Counted from the first letter of the stretch, positions 25,909 to 36,800 are shown. The stretch is DNA of 64,000 bases from Cellulophaga tyrosinoxydans (GCF_900176415.1 NZ_FWXO01000001.1:674775-738774), one strand, 5' to 3'. The notes: generated by a model from the sequence alone, not told the origin. Numbers and translations: made by a program.

Positions 25909-27333
25909 ATGCAAAGAAGAAAATTCATTAAAAATGCTGCCGCTGCAACAGCAGCATTCTCGATTGTCCCCAGTTTTGTTTTAGGTAAAAATCATGTTCC
26001 ACCAAGTGATACACTTTATATGGCTGGATTTGGAATTGGAGGTCGTGGAGGCGGCGTTATTAATGACTTAACGAATACGAAAAAAGTAAAATTTGTAGCG
26101 TATTGTGATGTGGATTATAGACAGGTTGTTCCTAGTCAAAAATTACACCCAAATGCCAAACTATATAAAGATTTTAGAACGATTTACGATAAACATTTAA
26201 GTGAAATTGATGCCATTATGGTCGCCACACCAGACCACACTCATGCGACAATTGCATTACCATTTATGCGCGCCAAAAAACATGCTTATGTTGAAAAACC
26301 CTTAACGCACAATATTCACGAAGCTCGACTAATGACCAATGTTGCGAAAGAAAACGGCATTGTTACCCAAATGGGAAATCAAGGTGCTTCTAGCGATGGT
26401 AGCCGACAAGCAAAAGAATGGATAGATTCTGGTATCATCGGAAAAATATATAAAGTAGATTGTTGGACAAACAGACCTGTATGGCCGCAAGGAATTCCTT
26501 TGCCAAATGGTGGCGATCCTATTCCAAAAGAGTTAGATTGGGACCTATGGTTAGGCCCTGCTAAAGACAGACCTTATTATGCTGGTTATTTGCCTTTTAA
26601 ATGGCGTGGCTGGTGGGATTTTGGTACGGGCGCGCTAGGTGATATGGGATGCCATATTATGGAAACACCTTTTAGCACCCTTGGTTTAGGGTATCCTACA
26701 GAAGCAGAAGCAAGTTGTACAACCAATTGGGTTGGCGATTTTGTGGAGGCAGATTACCCAGAATCCTGCCCAGCATCATCCATAGTGCGATTAAAATTTA
26801 ATACCAAAGAACATGGCGATATTGCATTGAATTGGTATGATGGTGGACTTAAACCAGATCTGCCAGATGAATTAAAAAATGATGAAACTATTGGTGACTC
26901 TGGTGGTGGTAGTATTTTTTATGGTACCAAAGGTATATTGGTAACCGATACCTACTCTAGAAATGCACGTTTATTACCTTCAGAAACCATGGCACTTTTC
27001 AATCCGCCAAAACCAACATTAACAAGAATAGAAGGTGATACCTCTGGCCACGCCATGAATTTTGTAAATGGATGTTTAAATGGCACTCCAACCTCATCAG
27101 ATTTTGCTAAATCTGGGCCTTTAACAGAAGCGGTACTTATGGGGAATTTAGCCATAAAAGCCTACCAATACAAAGAACTAATCCCTGGTAAAAAAATTGG
27201 AGATTGGGAGCCATATGCTTACCCTGGTAGACGTAAAATTTTATGGGATGGAGAAAACATGCGTGTCACCAATTACGATAAAGCCAATGATTGGGTAAAA
27301 GGAAATTACAGAAAAGGATGGGAACTTAAATAA
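25909..27333 (+). CDS. Secreted Gfo/Idh/MocA family oxidoreductase (Tat signal)
   Basis: A 474-residue oxidoreductase with an N-terminal Tat-type signal (MQRRKFIKNAAAATAAF). The Rossmann loop is FGIGGRGGGV near 41-50 and the EKP motif is at Glu129-Lys130-Pro131. FGTGALGDMGCH near 244 carries the catalytic Asp and His. Members with a Tat signal work in the periplasm with the NAD(P) cofactor tightly bound; some act as glycosidases or sugar oxidoreductases that pass through a 3-keto step. A single gene, with 68 bases before it and a strong terminator after it. It may complement the sugar island at 1-10641 although it is 16 kb away. Confidence 0.9.
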   Translation: MQRRKFIKNAAAATAAFSIVPSFVLGKNHVPPSDTLYMAGFGIGGRGGGVINDLTNTKKVKFVAYCDVDYRQVVPSQKLHPNAKLYKDFRTIYDKHLSEIDAIMVATPDHTHATIALPFMRAKKHAYVEKPLTHNIHEARLMTNVAKENGIVTQMGNQGASSDGSRQAKEWIDSGIIGKIYKVDCWTNRPVWPQGIPLPNGGDPIPKELDWDLWLGPAKDRPYYAGYLPFKWRGWWDFGTGALGDMGCHIMETPFSTLGLGYPTEAEASCTTNWVGDFVEADYPESCPASSIVRLKFNTKEHGDIALNWYDGGLKPDLPDELKNDETIGDSGGGSIFYGTKGILVTDTYSRNARLLPSETMALFNPPKPTLTRIEGDTSGHAMNFVNGCLNGTPTSSDFAKSGPLTEAVLMGNLAIKAYQYKELIPGKKIGDWEPYAYPGRRKILWDGENMRVTNYDKANDWVKGNYRKGWELK

Positions 27334-27354
27334 AATATAGATTTTAAAATACTT

Positions 27355-27387
27355 AAAAAGGCTTGGCGTAATTGCCAAGCCTTTTTT
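27355..27387. terminator. Bidirectional intrinsic terminator
   Basis: AAAAAGGCTTGGC (27355-27367) pairs with GCCAAGCCTTTTT (27374-27386) around the 6-base loop GTAATT. It separates the convergent Gfo/Idh gene (stop 27333) and DsbA-like gene (stop 27395). Confidence 0.95.
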
Positions 27388-27394
27388 GCATTAT

Positions 27395-28102
27395 TTAATT
27401 ACAATTTCCATCTACATCACATGATTCGCCTGCTTTATCAACAGTTAGCAATGTTAATTTTTCATTGGTATAATTTTTCCATGCTTTTTCAAGAGCCTCT
27501 GCAAATACCTCGGTAGGCTGTGCTCCAGATATGCCAAATTTATGATCTAAAACAAAAAAGGGCACCCCAGAAATACCCAAATTCCTAGCTTCCAATTCAT
27601 CTTGCCTAACTTCATAAGTATATTCATCAGAAGCCAATAAAGCAGCTACTTTCTCTTTATTTAAACCTACTTGAACAGCTAAATCAAGGAGCACAGATGC
27701 ATCGTCTATATTTTTGCCTTGTTCTAACTGTGCTTTTAATAAGGTTTCTTTTGTTTTATCCGCTAAATCTTCGGTTTTCGAATAATATAACAATCGATGT
27801 GCGTTTAAGGAGTTTGCTATTACCCCTTGTTCTACATTAAAGTGTAAACCAACTTCACTAGCCATTTTGGAAACACGATCAAACATACCCAATGCAGTAT
27901 CCCTATCTACATTTTTATTTTCCATAAAATACTCCGTGTAATCTACCTCTGGTTGTGTTTCTAAATAGGGGTCTAATTCAAAACTCTTCCATTCTACCGT
28001 AATTTTATCTTTATGTGGAAAATTTGCCAAAGCTGCTTCGAACTTTCTTTTTCCGATGTAACAAAATGGACATCTTATATCTGACCAAATACTTACTTTC
28101 AT
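27395..28102 (-). CDS. DsbA family oxidoreductase (FrnE-like)
   Basis: A 235-residue thioredoxin-fold protein with the active site CPFC (Cys11-Cys14) directly after the first strand (SIWSDIRCPFCYIGK). The cis-Pro loop GVPFFVLD is near residue 181, and GAQPTEVF follows. It has no signal peptide, so unlike true DsbA it is cytoplasmic, as in the FrnE and 2-hydroxychromene-2-carboxylate isomerase-like group. A C-terminal CDVDGNCN adds two more cysteines, which could take part in thiol exchange or metal binding. Confidence 0.92.
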   Translation of the reverse strand: MKVSIWSDIRCPFCYIGKRKFEAALANFPHKDKITVEWKSFELDPYLETQPEVDYTEYFMENKNVDRDTALGMFDRVSKMASEVGLHFNVEQGVIANSLNAHRLLYYSKTEDLADKTKETLLKAQLEQGKNIDDASVLLDLAVQVGLNKEKVAALLASDEYTYEVRQDELEARNLGISGVPFFVLDHKFGISGAQPTEVFAEALEKAWKNYTNEKLTLLTVDKAGESCDVDGNCN

Positions 28103-28181
28103 AGTTTTATTTCTTTATTTGCTTCACGTTAGTCGCGTTTAAACTAAAAACCTTTCTGTTTATCTACAAACCCTTTTTTGC

Positions 28182-29306
28182 TTAAAATAATCGCATTTGA
28201 CCATCTTTATAGCCTTCGTGTAGATTGGTATTTAGCTTGGGGAAAACCCTGTCTTTAAAATAAGTGCGTTTAGCTAATTTCATTAAATCGTGTATTTGTT
28301 TCGCTAGGTGACCTTCACCTCTACTGCGTATACCAAAACGACTATCATTTAAAGTCCCACCATGGCACTCTGCAATCTGATGCAAAACTTTATCGGCCTT
28401 ATCTGGCATAGTCTTTTTAATCCAATCGGTGAAAATTTGACCTATTGCTCCATTTAATCGCACTACAGTAAATGCAAAAGATAATGCACCGTTATCTGCA
28501 ACGGCTTTAGCCAAATTTAAAACTTCATGACTATTAATCCCTGGAATTATTGGAGCCAACATCGCATTAACAGGAATACCATTTTCACTTAAAATACGAA
28601 TAGTTTCCAGTCTTTTTTTAATTGTAGTGGTACGTGGTTCCAAAATGCGCCTGGTTTTTTCAGATAAAGTAGTCACCGATATGTTAACACCTATAAGATT
28701 ATCCTTGGAAAGCTCCTTAAGTAATTCTAGATCGCGAAGTATTAGGGCATTTTTAGTAATTATGCCCACAGGATGTTTGTATTTTAAAAACACTTTTAAA
28801 CAAGCCTGCGTTATTTTAAATTGATTTTCCGCTGGTTGATAACAATCCGTGTTTCCTGAGAGCACAATGGTTCGTGCTTGCCATCTTTTACTCCGTATTT
28901 TCTCTTCTAAAAGTAGACGAGCATTTTGCTTAATTAAAATTTTACGTTCAAAATCTAATCCAGGACTATAGCCCCAAAATTCATGTGTATTACGCGCATA
29001 GCAATAAATACACCCATGTTCGCACCCTTGATAGGGATTCATGCTATACTGCATTCCAACGTCGATACTGGTTACTTTGTTGACTATGGTTTTAGGAAAA
29101 ATTGGCAGGTATTGCGTTTTGTTTTTGTCGGCCTCTTCACCTTCCAAACGGCAAAATTCCAAAAAGTCATCCCGCATTTCATAAGAGAACTCGGAAAACT
29201 TATTGGTTTTATTCTGTTGAGCGCCACGCCCTTTGATAAATTCTTCTGAATTCAATTTAATGGATTTATTCCAAAATAATGGAATAAATCCATTAAAAAG
29301 ATTCAT
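28182..29306 (-). CDS. PA0069 family radical SAM protein (SplB-like)
   Basis: A 374-residue radical SAM enzyme. The 4Fe-4S motif is CX3CX2C at Cys95, Cys99 and Cys102 (QGCEHGCIYCYARN), with the usual aromatic before the third Cys. The upstream TKFSEFSYEMRDDF-like segment, the IVLSGNTDCYQPAE motif near 150 and LEPRTTTIKKRL near 225 are typical of the PA0069 group. Its reaction is not established. It is cytoplasmic, with no signal. The gene is 30 bases downstream of the secreted protein at 29337 on the same strand and may share its transcript. Confidence 0.9.
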   Translation of the reverse strand: MNLFNGFIPLFWNKSIKLNSEEFIKGRGAQQNKTNKFSEFSYEMRDDFLEFCRLEGEEADKNKTQYLPIFPKTIVNKVTSIDVGMQYSMNPYQGCEHGCIYCYARNTHEFWGYSPGLDFERKILIKQNARLLLEEKIRSKRWQARTIVLSGNTDCYQPAENQFKITQACLKVFLKYKHPVGIITKNALILRDLELLKELSKDNLIGVNISVTTLSEKTRRILEPRTTTIKKRLETIRILSENGIPVNAMLAPIIPGINSHEVLNLAKAVADNGALSFAFTVVRLNGAIGQIFTDWIKKTMPDKADKVLHQIAECHGGTLNDSRFGIRSRGEGHLAKQIHDLMKLAKRTYFKDRVFPKLNTNLHEGYKDGQMRLF

Positions 29307-29336
29307 TTGATGTTAAAATTGGATTTTAGTTTCTTA

Positions 29337-30887
29337 TTAGAAGTTTACTTTAACCAACTGTTTTTTTGTTCCGCGTTTAGCATAGAAAAGTAAATTGTCT
29401 TGAGCCTTGTTAATTAAAGGCATAGATACCATAAATGGCAATCTAGCTTCACTATCGTCAATTACTTTTTCGTAATTCATGTTACCGTCTGCGTTTAACT
29501 TAATTAGAAAAATATTTCTATTACGTCCAAGTCCTTGTTTAAAAACTATTCGCTGATCACCTAATAACTGCGGGTTTTCACTGGCAGTGCTAATAAAAAA
29601 ATAAGTGTCGCTATCTTTTGTAAAAGAACAATACGAGGTATAAGCAGCATCACCTTGAGTAACTTCCGACTTATTAATATTTCGAGCCCAAACCATATCA
29701 CCTTCAGCATTAAGCTTTACACTTACAATATCGTTGTAATGGTATCTATCTATTTTAACGCTTGATCCTGTTGGATCTCTTTGTATGCTAGAAGTAACAA
29801 AATACTCCTCTGCATTAAACAAAATGGTTTCATCCGAGGTCACAACAACCTCTTTAAAAACTAAATTTTTGACATCCTTTTCTTCATCACGACCAAATTT
29901 ATCTAACATAAATTGCTCGGTAAATTCCTGATATTTACTCTTTTTAATCTGCATATTGCTCGGGTCAATATCAAAATAAACAATGCCATTATATCGGTTG
30001 TCTCTTCTGTTTGAGTAAAAACCAACACAAACCAATTTATTACCAACTAATAAAGGATTTAGTGCTTCAGGATATTTTCCAGGATCAACAAAGGTCTGTA
30101 CTTTTCCCCCATCATTAGTTACTTGCAAAAGTTCATATTGGAATTTTCGTTCTGTAGCTTCAAAACGTTTCTTTTTAAAATATGCCTTAGCTGTTAAATA
30201 CACTTCTTGTCTGTTTTTAGAAATTACAAAGTTTTCAAAGGCATAGTTTTTTTCCTCTATTTCCTCAGAAAAATCGTATTGCATTAAAGCATTTAAGCTG
30301 GTATCAAAAACGTAAATATTGTGTTTGTTGTCTTTTCCTTTTTTATGATGTGCGCTTATAGCAAAGGCAGTTTTTTCTTTATCAAATAAAACTGTAGTGG
30401 TAAACCCTGAAGAGAAATTACGGTTGTAATAATTACGATCTAGAGGTTCCTCAACCGGATCGGAATCTACAGATAGTATTTTTTGAGTTTTAAAATCAAA
30501 ATTTTCATAAGAGCTTTTATGAATTAAATATTCATAAGCTTTTGAACCATAGTTATACTCCAAAAATAAAAGATATACTTGTCCGTTTTTTACAAAAGCA
30601 TCTACATAATTGGCATTTTTAAGTTTGTAATTAAACTCTGAAATAAGCTCAAGATTACTGTTGTAATGCTCTATATAATACCCCTTAGGTTTAAGAATTA
30701 TACCCGTGTAATAGGACCTAACTAAAATACTTCCGCCATTGCCATCGGGCGCAATAGTTAATAAATTAGAGTACTTGTATCTATCGTTAAACTTTTCTCC
30801 AAAAGAATACTTAACTGGCATTTCTTGTGCCTGAGCGTAGCATAAGAAAGCGAAAAAAAACACGACTAGAATATTATTTGTACGCAT
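29337..30887 (-). CDS. Hypothetical secreted protein, beta-propeller-like
   Basis: A 516-residue protein with a cleavable signal peptide (MRTNNILVVFFFAFLCYAQA, cut near 20). The mature part alternates short strands with Gly/Asp/Asn turns and aromatic residues, for example YIEHYNSNLELISEF near 75 and IYVFDTSLNALMQYDF near 192, as in kelch- or WD-type propellers. No catalytic motif is visible. I do not recognise a family. It lies 36 bases downstream of the crotonase gene on the same strand and before a radical SAM gene; the three may form one run. Confidence 0.75.
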   Translation of the reverse strand: MRTNNILVVFFFAFLCYAQAQEMPVKYSFGEKFNDRYKYSNLLTIAPDGNGGSILVRSYYTGIILKPKGYYIEHYNSNLELISEFNYKLKNANYVDAFVKNGQVYLLFLEYNYGSKAYEYLIHKSSYENFDFKTQKILSVDSDPVEEPLDRNYYNRNFSSGFTTTVLFDKEKTAFAISAHHKKGKDNKHNIYVFDTSLNALMQYDFSEEIEEKNYAFENFVISKNRQEVYLTAKAYFKKKRFEATERKFQYELLQVTNDGGKVQTFVDPGKYPEALNPLLVGNKLVCVGFYSNRRDNRYNGIVYFDIDPSNMQIKKSKYQEFTEQFMLDKFGRDEEKDVKNLVFKEVVVTSDETILFNAEEYFVTSSIQRDPTGSSVKIDRYHYNDIVSVKLNAEGDMVWARNINKSEVTQGDAAYTSYCSFTKDSDTYFFISTASENPQLLGDQRIVFKQGLGRNRNIFLIKLNADGNMNYEKVIDDSEARLPFMVSMPLINKAQDNLLFYAKRGTKKQLVKVNF

Positions 30888-30923
30888 GTAAAGGTTGGTT
30901 ATTTTGATTAAAAAAACAGCGGT

Positions 30924-31697
30924 TTATTCGAAGTTTGCTTTTCTTTTTTCTAAAAACGCTGTAGTACCTTCTTTAAAATCATTAGTACCAAAGCATTCTC
31001 CAAAAGCCTTTATTTCTTCTTTAAAACCATCTCCATTAGTACTAAAACCAGCATTTACCGCTTTTATTGCATAAGCAATCGCAACTGACGAATTATTCGA
31101 TATCTTACCTGCTAATTTCTCGCACAAAGGCAATAATTCTGCTTGTGGTACTACGTAATTCACCAAACCATGGGCAAGTGCTTTTTCAGCATCGATCATA
31201 CCGGCGGTCATAATCATTTCAAAAGCTATGCCTTTACCTACCAATTGCGGTAAACGTTGTGTACCACCATAACCTGGTATAACGCCTAAGGAAACTTCGG
31301 GCAAGCCCATTTTTGCATTATCACTTGCCACTCTAAAATGACAGGCCATGGCTAATTCTAATCCACCACCCAAAGCAAAGCCGTTGATAGCAGCGATGAC
31401 AGGGGTTTTCATATTCTCAACAAAATTGAATAACAATTTTTGTCCTTTAGCAGCTAATTTGCCACCTTCTTTCTCTGAAAAATCTGAAAATTCTGCTATA
31501 TCTGCACCTGCAACAAAGGCCTTTTCACCACTTCCGGTAATGATAATTACTTTTACAGATTTATCTTTATCTAGCGTTTTAAAAGCATCGTGTAACTCTT
31601 GAATAGTTTCACGATTTAGTGCATTTAGTTTTGTTGGGCGATTAATAGTTACTATTGTAGTTTTCCCCTCTTGAACTTGAATATTGTTGAATTTCAT
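30924..31697 (-). CDS. Enoyl-CoA hydratase/isomerase (crotonase) family protein
   Basis: A 257-residue crotonase-fold enzyme. The oxyanion-hole segments are AFVAGADIAEF near 60-70 and GFALGGGLELAMA near 107-118. Both catalytic glutamates are present (Glu114 and Glu134, 20 residues apart, as in enoyl-CoA hydratase), so a true hydratase is more likely than an isomerase. It acts in the cytoplasm on short- to medium-chain enoyl-CoA, in fatty or amino acid breakdown. It is a single gene or the first of a minus-strand run; other beta-oxidation genes are not beside it. Confidence 0.93.
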   Translation of the reverse strand: MKFNNIQVQEGKTTIVTINRPTKLNALNRETIQELHDAFKTLDKDKSVKVIIITGSGEKAFVAGADIAEFSDFSEKEGGKLAAKGQKLLFNFVENMKTPVIAAINGFALGGGLELAMACHFRVASDNAKMGLPEVSLGVIPGYGGTQRLPQLVGKGIAFEMIMTAGMIDAEKALAHGLVNYVVPQAELLPLCEKLAGKISNNSSVAIAYAIKAVNAGFSTNGDGFKEEIKAFGECFGTNDFKEGTTAFLEKRKANFE

Positions 31698-31793
31698 GAT
31701 TTTATTTTTCTATGAATATACTAACAAATTTAGCAAACATTTATAGAAAACCGGCCACTACACCAAAGTAAGATTTTTGGTAGAAAACAAGAC

Positions 31794-33251
31794 CTATTCT
31801 GCCATTAATCTAGGAAACTTTACGGTAAACACAGTCCCTTTTCCAACTTGAGAGGTAAAACCAATAGTGCCATTGTAGGTTTCGACAATGGTTTTCACCA
31901 TGCCCAAACCAAGACCCATACCGCTTGATTTTGTAGTGAATTTGGGTTCAAAAATTTTGTCTTTAAATTCATCATCAATCCCCACGCCATTATCCGCCAC
32001 TGAGATTTTAACGTATTTACCCTCTGACGAAACTGTAACCAAAATTCTTGGAGATGCTATATCAGGAACAGCCTGAATGGCATTTTTTACTAAATTAGTT
32101 ACCACTCTAATTAATTGTGTACGGTCTAACTTGGCAATAATTTCTTCTTCATCTGCTATAAAATGAATATAACTTTCATTAAAAATATCTAAGCCTAATT
32201 TTACAATTTTTACCACATTTAAAGTCTCGTTTTGCTGCGCTGGCATTTCGGCAAAATTGGAGAATGCACCTGCAATACTACTCATGGTATCTATTTGCTG
32301 AATTAAGGTTTTGGAATATTCTGCTAACTTATTTTTAACATCTGGATCTTGAGGATCGAACTTACGTTCAAAACTCTGCACCGTTAATCGCATTGGGGTC
32401 AATGGATTTTTAATTTCGTGTGCTACTTGTTTAGCCATTTCTCGCCAAGCTTGCTCACGCTCGCTTTTAGCTAATTTTACCGCGCTAATTTCCAATTCAT
32501 CAATCATGGCATTATAAGCATTTATAAGCTTCCCTATTTCTTCCGTAGGGTTCTGAACAATGATTTTCTCATTCCGTTTGGTTAAATAAGTGGCGTTCAT
32601 TTTGTCAGAAATTGTCTGCAACGACCTTGTTATATATTTTGAAATTATATACGACAACAGAATGGCTATAAATAGCATAAAAAGATAAACCCCACCTAAG
32701 CGCAGTAAAAACTCTTTTAACTCATTATCATTAAACGAATTATCTTCAAAATAAGGTAAATTAAGAATCCCAATAGGTTTAAACTTACCATCGGTGATAT
32801 ACGTGTAAGAAGCTTGATACTTGTCGCCAGCAGTAGATTTCTCCTCCAAATAACGAGAATCAACACTCTTTGCAAGGTTGTTTAAAACCTCAGGAGACAA
32901 ACACATAGAAATAGAATCTTTCTCCAGTTTAGGGCGTGAACTTTTTATTAGTCCACCTTCTAAATCATAAATATTAAAATTTACATTTAATACATCCGCA
33001 ATTTGATAGATTTCGTCTTTAAATATCAATTCTAAATTCTCGGCCGTTGTTGCATAGGTTGTGCGAATTAAAGTATAACGGATATTTTCTTTGATTTGCT
33101 CTTCTTTACGCAATAAGCGATCTTCATGGTAATCTCTAGATTGTTCTCCGTATTGATAAATAGTTACTCCCGCGATTAATACCGATGCCAACAGCACCAA
33201 TAATATCATGGAAACAAATATTCGCGATCTAAGGGATAGTTTTTCGAACAA
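31794..33251 (-). CDS. NtrY-like membrane sensor histidine kinase
   Basis: A 485-residue sensor kinase. A first membrane helix (12-32), a periplasmic sensor of about 150 residues and a second helix (185-205) are followed by HAMP, a HisKA domain with the phospho-acceptor in VAHEIKNPLTPMRLTVQ, and an HATPase_c domain with NLVKNAIQAVP, DNGVGI and SGMGLGLGMV (N, G1 and G2 boxes). The start is a TTG at 33251; a stop lies three codons upstream and the segment LSLRSRIF after the TTG fits the expected kinase N-terminus, while the next in-frame ATG, at 33209, would cut into the first helix. No response regulator gene is adjacent. Confidence 0.9.
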   Translation of the reverse strand: MFEKLSLRSRIFVSMILLVLLASVLIAGVTIYQYGEQSRDYHEDRLLRKEEQIKENIRYTLIRTTYATTAENLELIFKDEIYQIADVLNVNFNIYDLEGGLIKSSRPKLEKDSISMCLSPEVLNNLAKSVDSRYLEEKSTAGDKYQASYTYITDGKFKPIGILNLPYFEDNSFNDNELKEFLLRLGGVYLFMLFIAILLSYIISKYITRSLQTISDKMNATYLTKRNEKIIVQNPTEEIGKLINAYNAMIDELEISAVKLAKSEREQAWREMAKQVAHEIKNPLTPMRLTVQSFERKFDPQDPDVKNKLAEYSKTLIQQIDTMSSIAGAFSNFAEMPAQQNETLNVVKIVKLGLDIFNESYIHFIADEEEIIAKLDRTQLIRVVTNLVKNAIQAVPDIASPRILVTVSSEGKYVKISVADNGVGIDDEFKDKIFEPKFTTKSSGMGLGLGMVKTIVETYNGTIGFTSQVGKGTVFTVKFPRLMAE

Positions 33252-33300
33252 GAATTTTTAATTTGAAAAATATGGGATTAAAGATAACAATAATCGAACC

Positions 33301-33327
33301 AAAAAAATACTCCCATCTTTTATGGAG
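33301..33327 (-). terminator. Intrinsic terminator of the HemJ-like gene
   Basis: Read on the minus strand, CTCCAT pairs with ATGGGAG (one bulged G) around the loop AAAAG, followed by TATTTTTTT. It lies 12 bases after the stop at 33339 and before the kinase gene. Confidence 0.6.
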
Positions 33328-33338
33328 GGTTTGAAAAA

Positions 33339-33890
33339 CTATGCTTCCGGATTTTTATCTCTAATTCGTTTATAGAGTTTAATTCCTAGCATAAGCAAAA
33401 TCCCCAAGGTAATTATTCCGACAACGCCATAAACCCAACTAAAGGCACTTTTTAAAATTACCAAGAAAACTACCGCAAAGAGTATAATAGTTGCTCCTTC
33501 ATTCCAAATACGCATAAAATTGGAGGTATATTTTATGTCATCACGCTGAAGTTGCTTAAACATTTGATGATTTTTTAAGTGATATAAAATCAATAAAAAA
33601 ACAAAACCAAGTTTTACATGCATCCAAGGTTGTTGTAACCATGCTGGGAATAAAATAAGTAGCCAAACGGCAAATAATGTTGCTAAAATTGCAGAAGGCC
33701 AGGTAATAATATACCACAGCCTTCTGGTCATTAATTTAAATTCTTTGGTTAAAATTTCTTTATCTGGTGATGGTTTTAATGACGCCTCAATTTGGTTAAT
33801 AAATAAGCGCGGCACATAAAACAGCCCTGCAAACCATGTGATTACAAAAATTAAATGCAACGCCTTAACATACCCATAAAGCTCTCCCAT
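33339..33890 (-). CDS. hemJ: HemJ-like protoporphyrinogen oxidase (CopD family membrane protein)
   Basis: A 183-residue protein of four to five membrane helices. The start MGELYGYVKALHLIFVITWF-AGLFYVPRLF matches HemJ (UPF0093) closely, with conserved His12 near the membrane face and the AGLFYVPRLF motif. MHVKLGFVFLLILYH near 91-105 supplies the conserved Lys and His of the family. HemJ oxidises protoporphyrinogen IX to protoporphyrin IX; the step just before ferrochelatase (39349). Annotation tools often call it CopD. Its start overlaps the stop of the sortilin-like gene by one base (TAATG), so it is translationally coupled to an apparently unrelated gene. Confidence 0.82.
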   Translation of the reverse strand: MGELYGYVKALHLIFVITWFAGLFYVPRLFINQIEASLKPSPDKEILTKEFKLMTRRLWYIITWPSAILATLFAVWLLILFPAWLQQPWMHVKLGFVFLLILYHLKNHQMFKQLQRDDIKYTSNFMRIWNEGATIILFAVVFLVILKSAFSWVYGVVGIITLGILLMLGIKLYKRIRDKNPEA

Positions 33891-36800
33891 TACTCTTCTA
33901 CAAATAAATAATTAAGTTTTAACTGATTAAATTCCGTATTAAAATCTTGAATTTCTTTACTAATCAGCGCATCAAAAGTACTTAATTGTTCATTTATTTT
34001 CATTGTTAATTCATTTTTAACCGCAATATCTTGATCAGTTGGAGGAAAATCATCTATTCCTACCAAGCTATTTAAATGCCCCAATTTGTTGGTTAATTTT
34101 ATTGGAAAATTTAAAGGATCTTGTCCACTTCTATTTTGAGTTTGATACAAAGCTTTTTCCACAGCCTCAAACTTCTCCTTCATATCTTTAGCTTTTTTCA
34201 CCAAATCTTTTGTCTCAGCATTATCTTTGTATTGCTTGTTAAACGCATCTAATTGTGCCGTAATTTTTCTAATATTCTTAATTGAGTTATGCGCTTTTTC
34301 AATAGTTGTATTTACATCAGTAATAAAATCATACTGTTTTTGCATATCTGTTATTGTAGCTTCTGCCCTTGGGTCTGCAAGAATTTTAAACGTTTTAGAA
34401 CTATTTGTCCCATTTACATTTAAACGCACTTGATATTCCCCTGGAACAGCTTTTGGCCCCTCTAAACTTGCCCACCAAAGAATCATTCCATCAAGTTTTT
34501 CGGCCCCTTTACCTTGAGTATCCCAAACATGTGAATTGCCTCCTTGTTTTACAGTTAACTTTTTGTCTTTTTCCTTTGCTGTATTTGAAAAAGTAGCCAA
34601 CGTATCACCTATCATATTTAAGTAGGTTAAAGCAATGGAATCTTTTTCATTTACATTTTTCAAATAGAAATTAGTTACCACGCCATTTGGATGATTTTGT
34701 CCTTCGGTTTTAGATGGTTCTTTTCTTGCCCCTCCTTTGGTTCTATAGCTGTCTTTTGGTTGAAATAATACAACACTCTGGTTTTTAGTATTTGCATCTA
34801 ATTGATGAAGTACCGTTAAGTCATCTATAATCCAAAGACTGCGCCCTTGTGTTGCCACTATTAAATTATCATTTTTAATGGCTAAATCTGTAATAGGAAC
34901 AATAGGTAAATTCATTTGAAAAGAATCCCAATTAGCACCATCATCAAAAGATATATACATACCAGTTTCTGTGCCAGCATACAACAATCCTTTTCTTTTT
35001 GGATCTTCTCTAAGCACTCGTGTAAAATGCTCATTTTTTATGCCATTGATGATTTTGGTCCATGTTTTACCATAATCTGTAGTTTTATAAAGGTAAGGCG
35101 TAAAATCTCCTAATTTATATCGCGTTGCAGCAACATAGCACGTACCTTCATCATAAGCCGATGGTTCTATACTGTTTACCATTGACCATTCTGGCATATT
35201 CGCTGGGGTAACATTTTGCCAATTTGCGCCACCATCTTTAGAAACGTGAATTAATCCATCATCACTACCCACCCAAAGTAAGCCTTCTTTTAATGGACTT
35301 TCATTTGCAGCAAAAATAGTACAGTAATACTCCACACTGGTATTGTCTTGTGTTATTGGTCCGCCACTCGAAACTAATTTAGTTGGATCGTTTCGTGTTA
35401 AATCGCCACTTAACAGTTCCCAACTTTGACCTTCATTTTCAGAAACATGAACATGATTAGAAAAAGTATATAGTTTCTTAGGGTTATGTCTGCTAAAGAT
35501 TATTGGAAAATTCCATTGAAAACGATATTTCATAGCTTCTGCACCAGCACCCATTGGATTATCTGGCCAAACATTAATGCCTCTAACCGTTTTTGTTTTA
35601 TGATTTACACGGGTTAAAAATCCATCATAACTTCCACCGTAAACAATATCATTGTCATTAGGGTCTACTGCAATGTGAGCCGATTCTCCGCCTGCCGTTT
35701 CTTCCCAATCACCATCAGAAATTGCATACCCATCACTACGATGGTTAATACGTATAGTAGAATTATCTTGCTGAGCTGCATATATTCTATACGGGAACGA
35801 ATTATCTGTAGTAACGCGGTAAAACTGTGCTGTTGGTTGGTTGTAATAGGTACTCCAAGTTTCGCCACCATCATTTGAAATTTGCGCTCCTCCATCATCA
35901 CCTATAATCATTCTATTGCCGTTTTCAGGAGCAATCCATAAATCGTGATGATCTCCATGTGGCGCATTAAAAGTGCTAAAACTCTTTCCTCCATCTGTAG
36001 ATTTGTGGTAGTTTACATTTAATACATAAACCACATCTTCATCTTCGGTATCAGCGTAAACACGCGTGTAATACCATGCTCGCTGTCTTAGTTTACGTTC
36101 ATCATTAACTTGAGTCCATTTTTTACCTCCATCATCACTTCGGTACAATCCTCCTTTTTCCTTATGCTCAACTATGGCCCATAAACGTTCAGAATTTTTA
36201 GGCGAAACAGTAACACCTATAATTCCTAATGTATCTTTAGGAAAGCCTTCGTTTTTAGAAATTTCAGTCCATGTTTCTCCGCTATCCGTACTTTTCCATA
36301 ATGCAGAACCATCTCCACCACTACTTAAACTATACGGCGTACGTTGCGCGCGCCATGTAGAAGCGTATAATATTCTAGGATTATTAGGGTCAAAAACTAA
36401 ATCTACAGCACCTGCTTGATCATTGACAAATAATGTTTTCTTCCAATTTTTGCCACCATCTGTACTCTTGTAAACACCTCGATCTTGTGTTGGTTTATAA
36501 ATATTTCCTAAAACAGCTGCATAAACAATGTCTGAATTTGTAGGGTGAATTCTTAACCTAGGAATATGTCGGCTATTATCCAGACCCATTGAAACCCACG
36601 TTTTACCAGCATTTTCACTTTTCCAAACGCCATACCCCGAAGACACATTACCACGAAGTGTTTTTTCTCCACCTCCAACATATATCACGTTTGGATCGCT
36701 TTTTGAAACTTCAATAGCGCCAATACTTCCCCCAAAAAAACCATCAGAAATATTTTCCCATTCCCGACCACCATCTATGGTTTTCCATACACCACCACCC

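Noticed and set aside
33339-33890. Copper resistance protein CopD
   Set aside because: The His12, AGLFYVPRLF and HVKL-LILYH motifs fit HemJ better, and haem genes are nearby.
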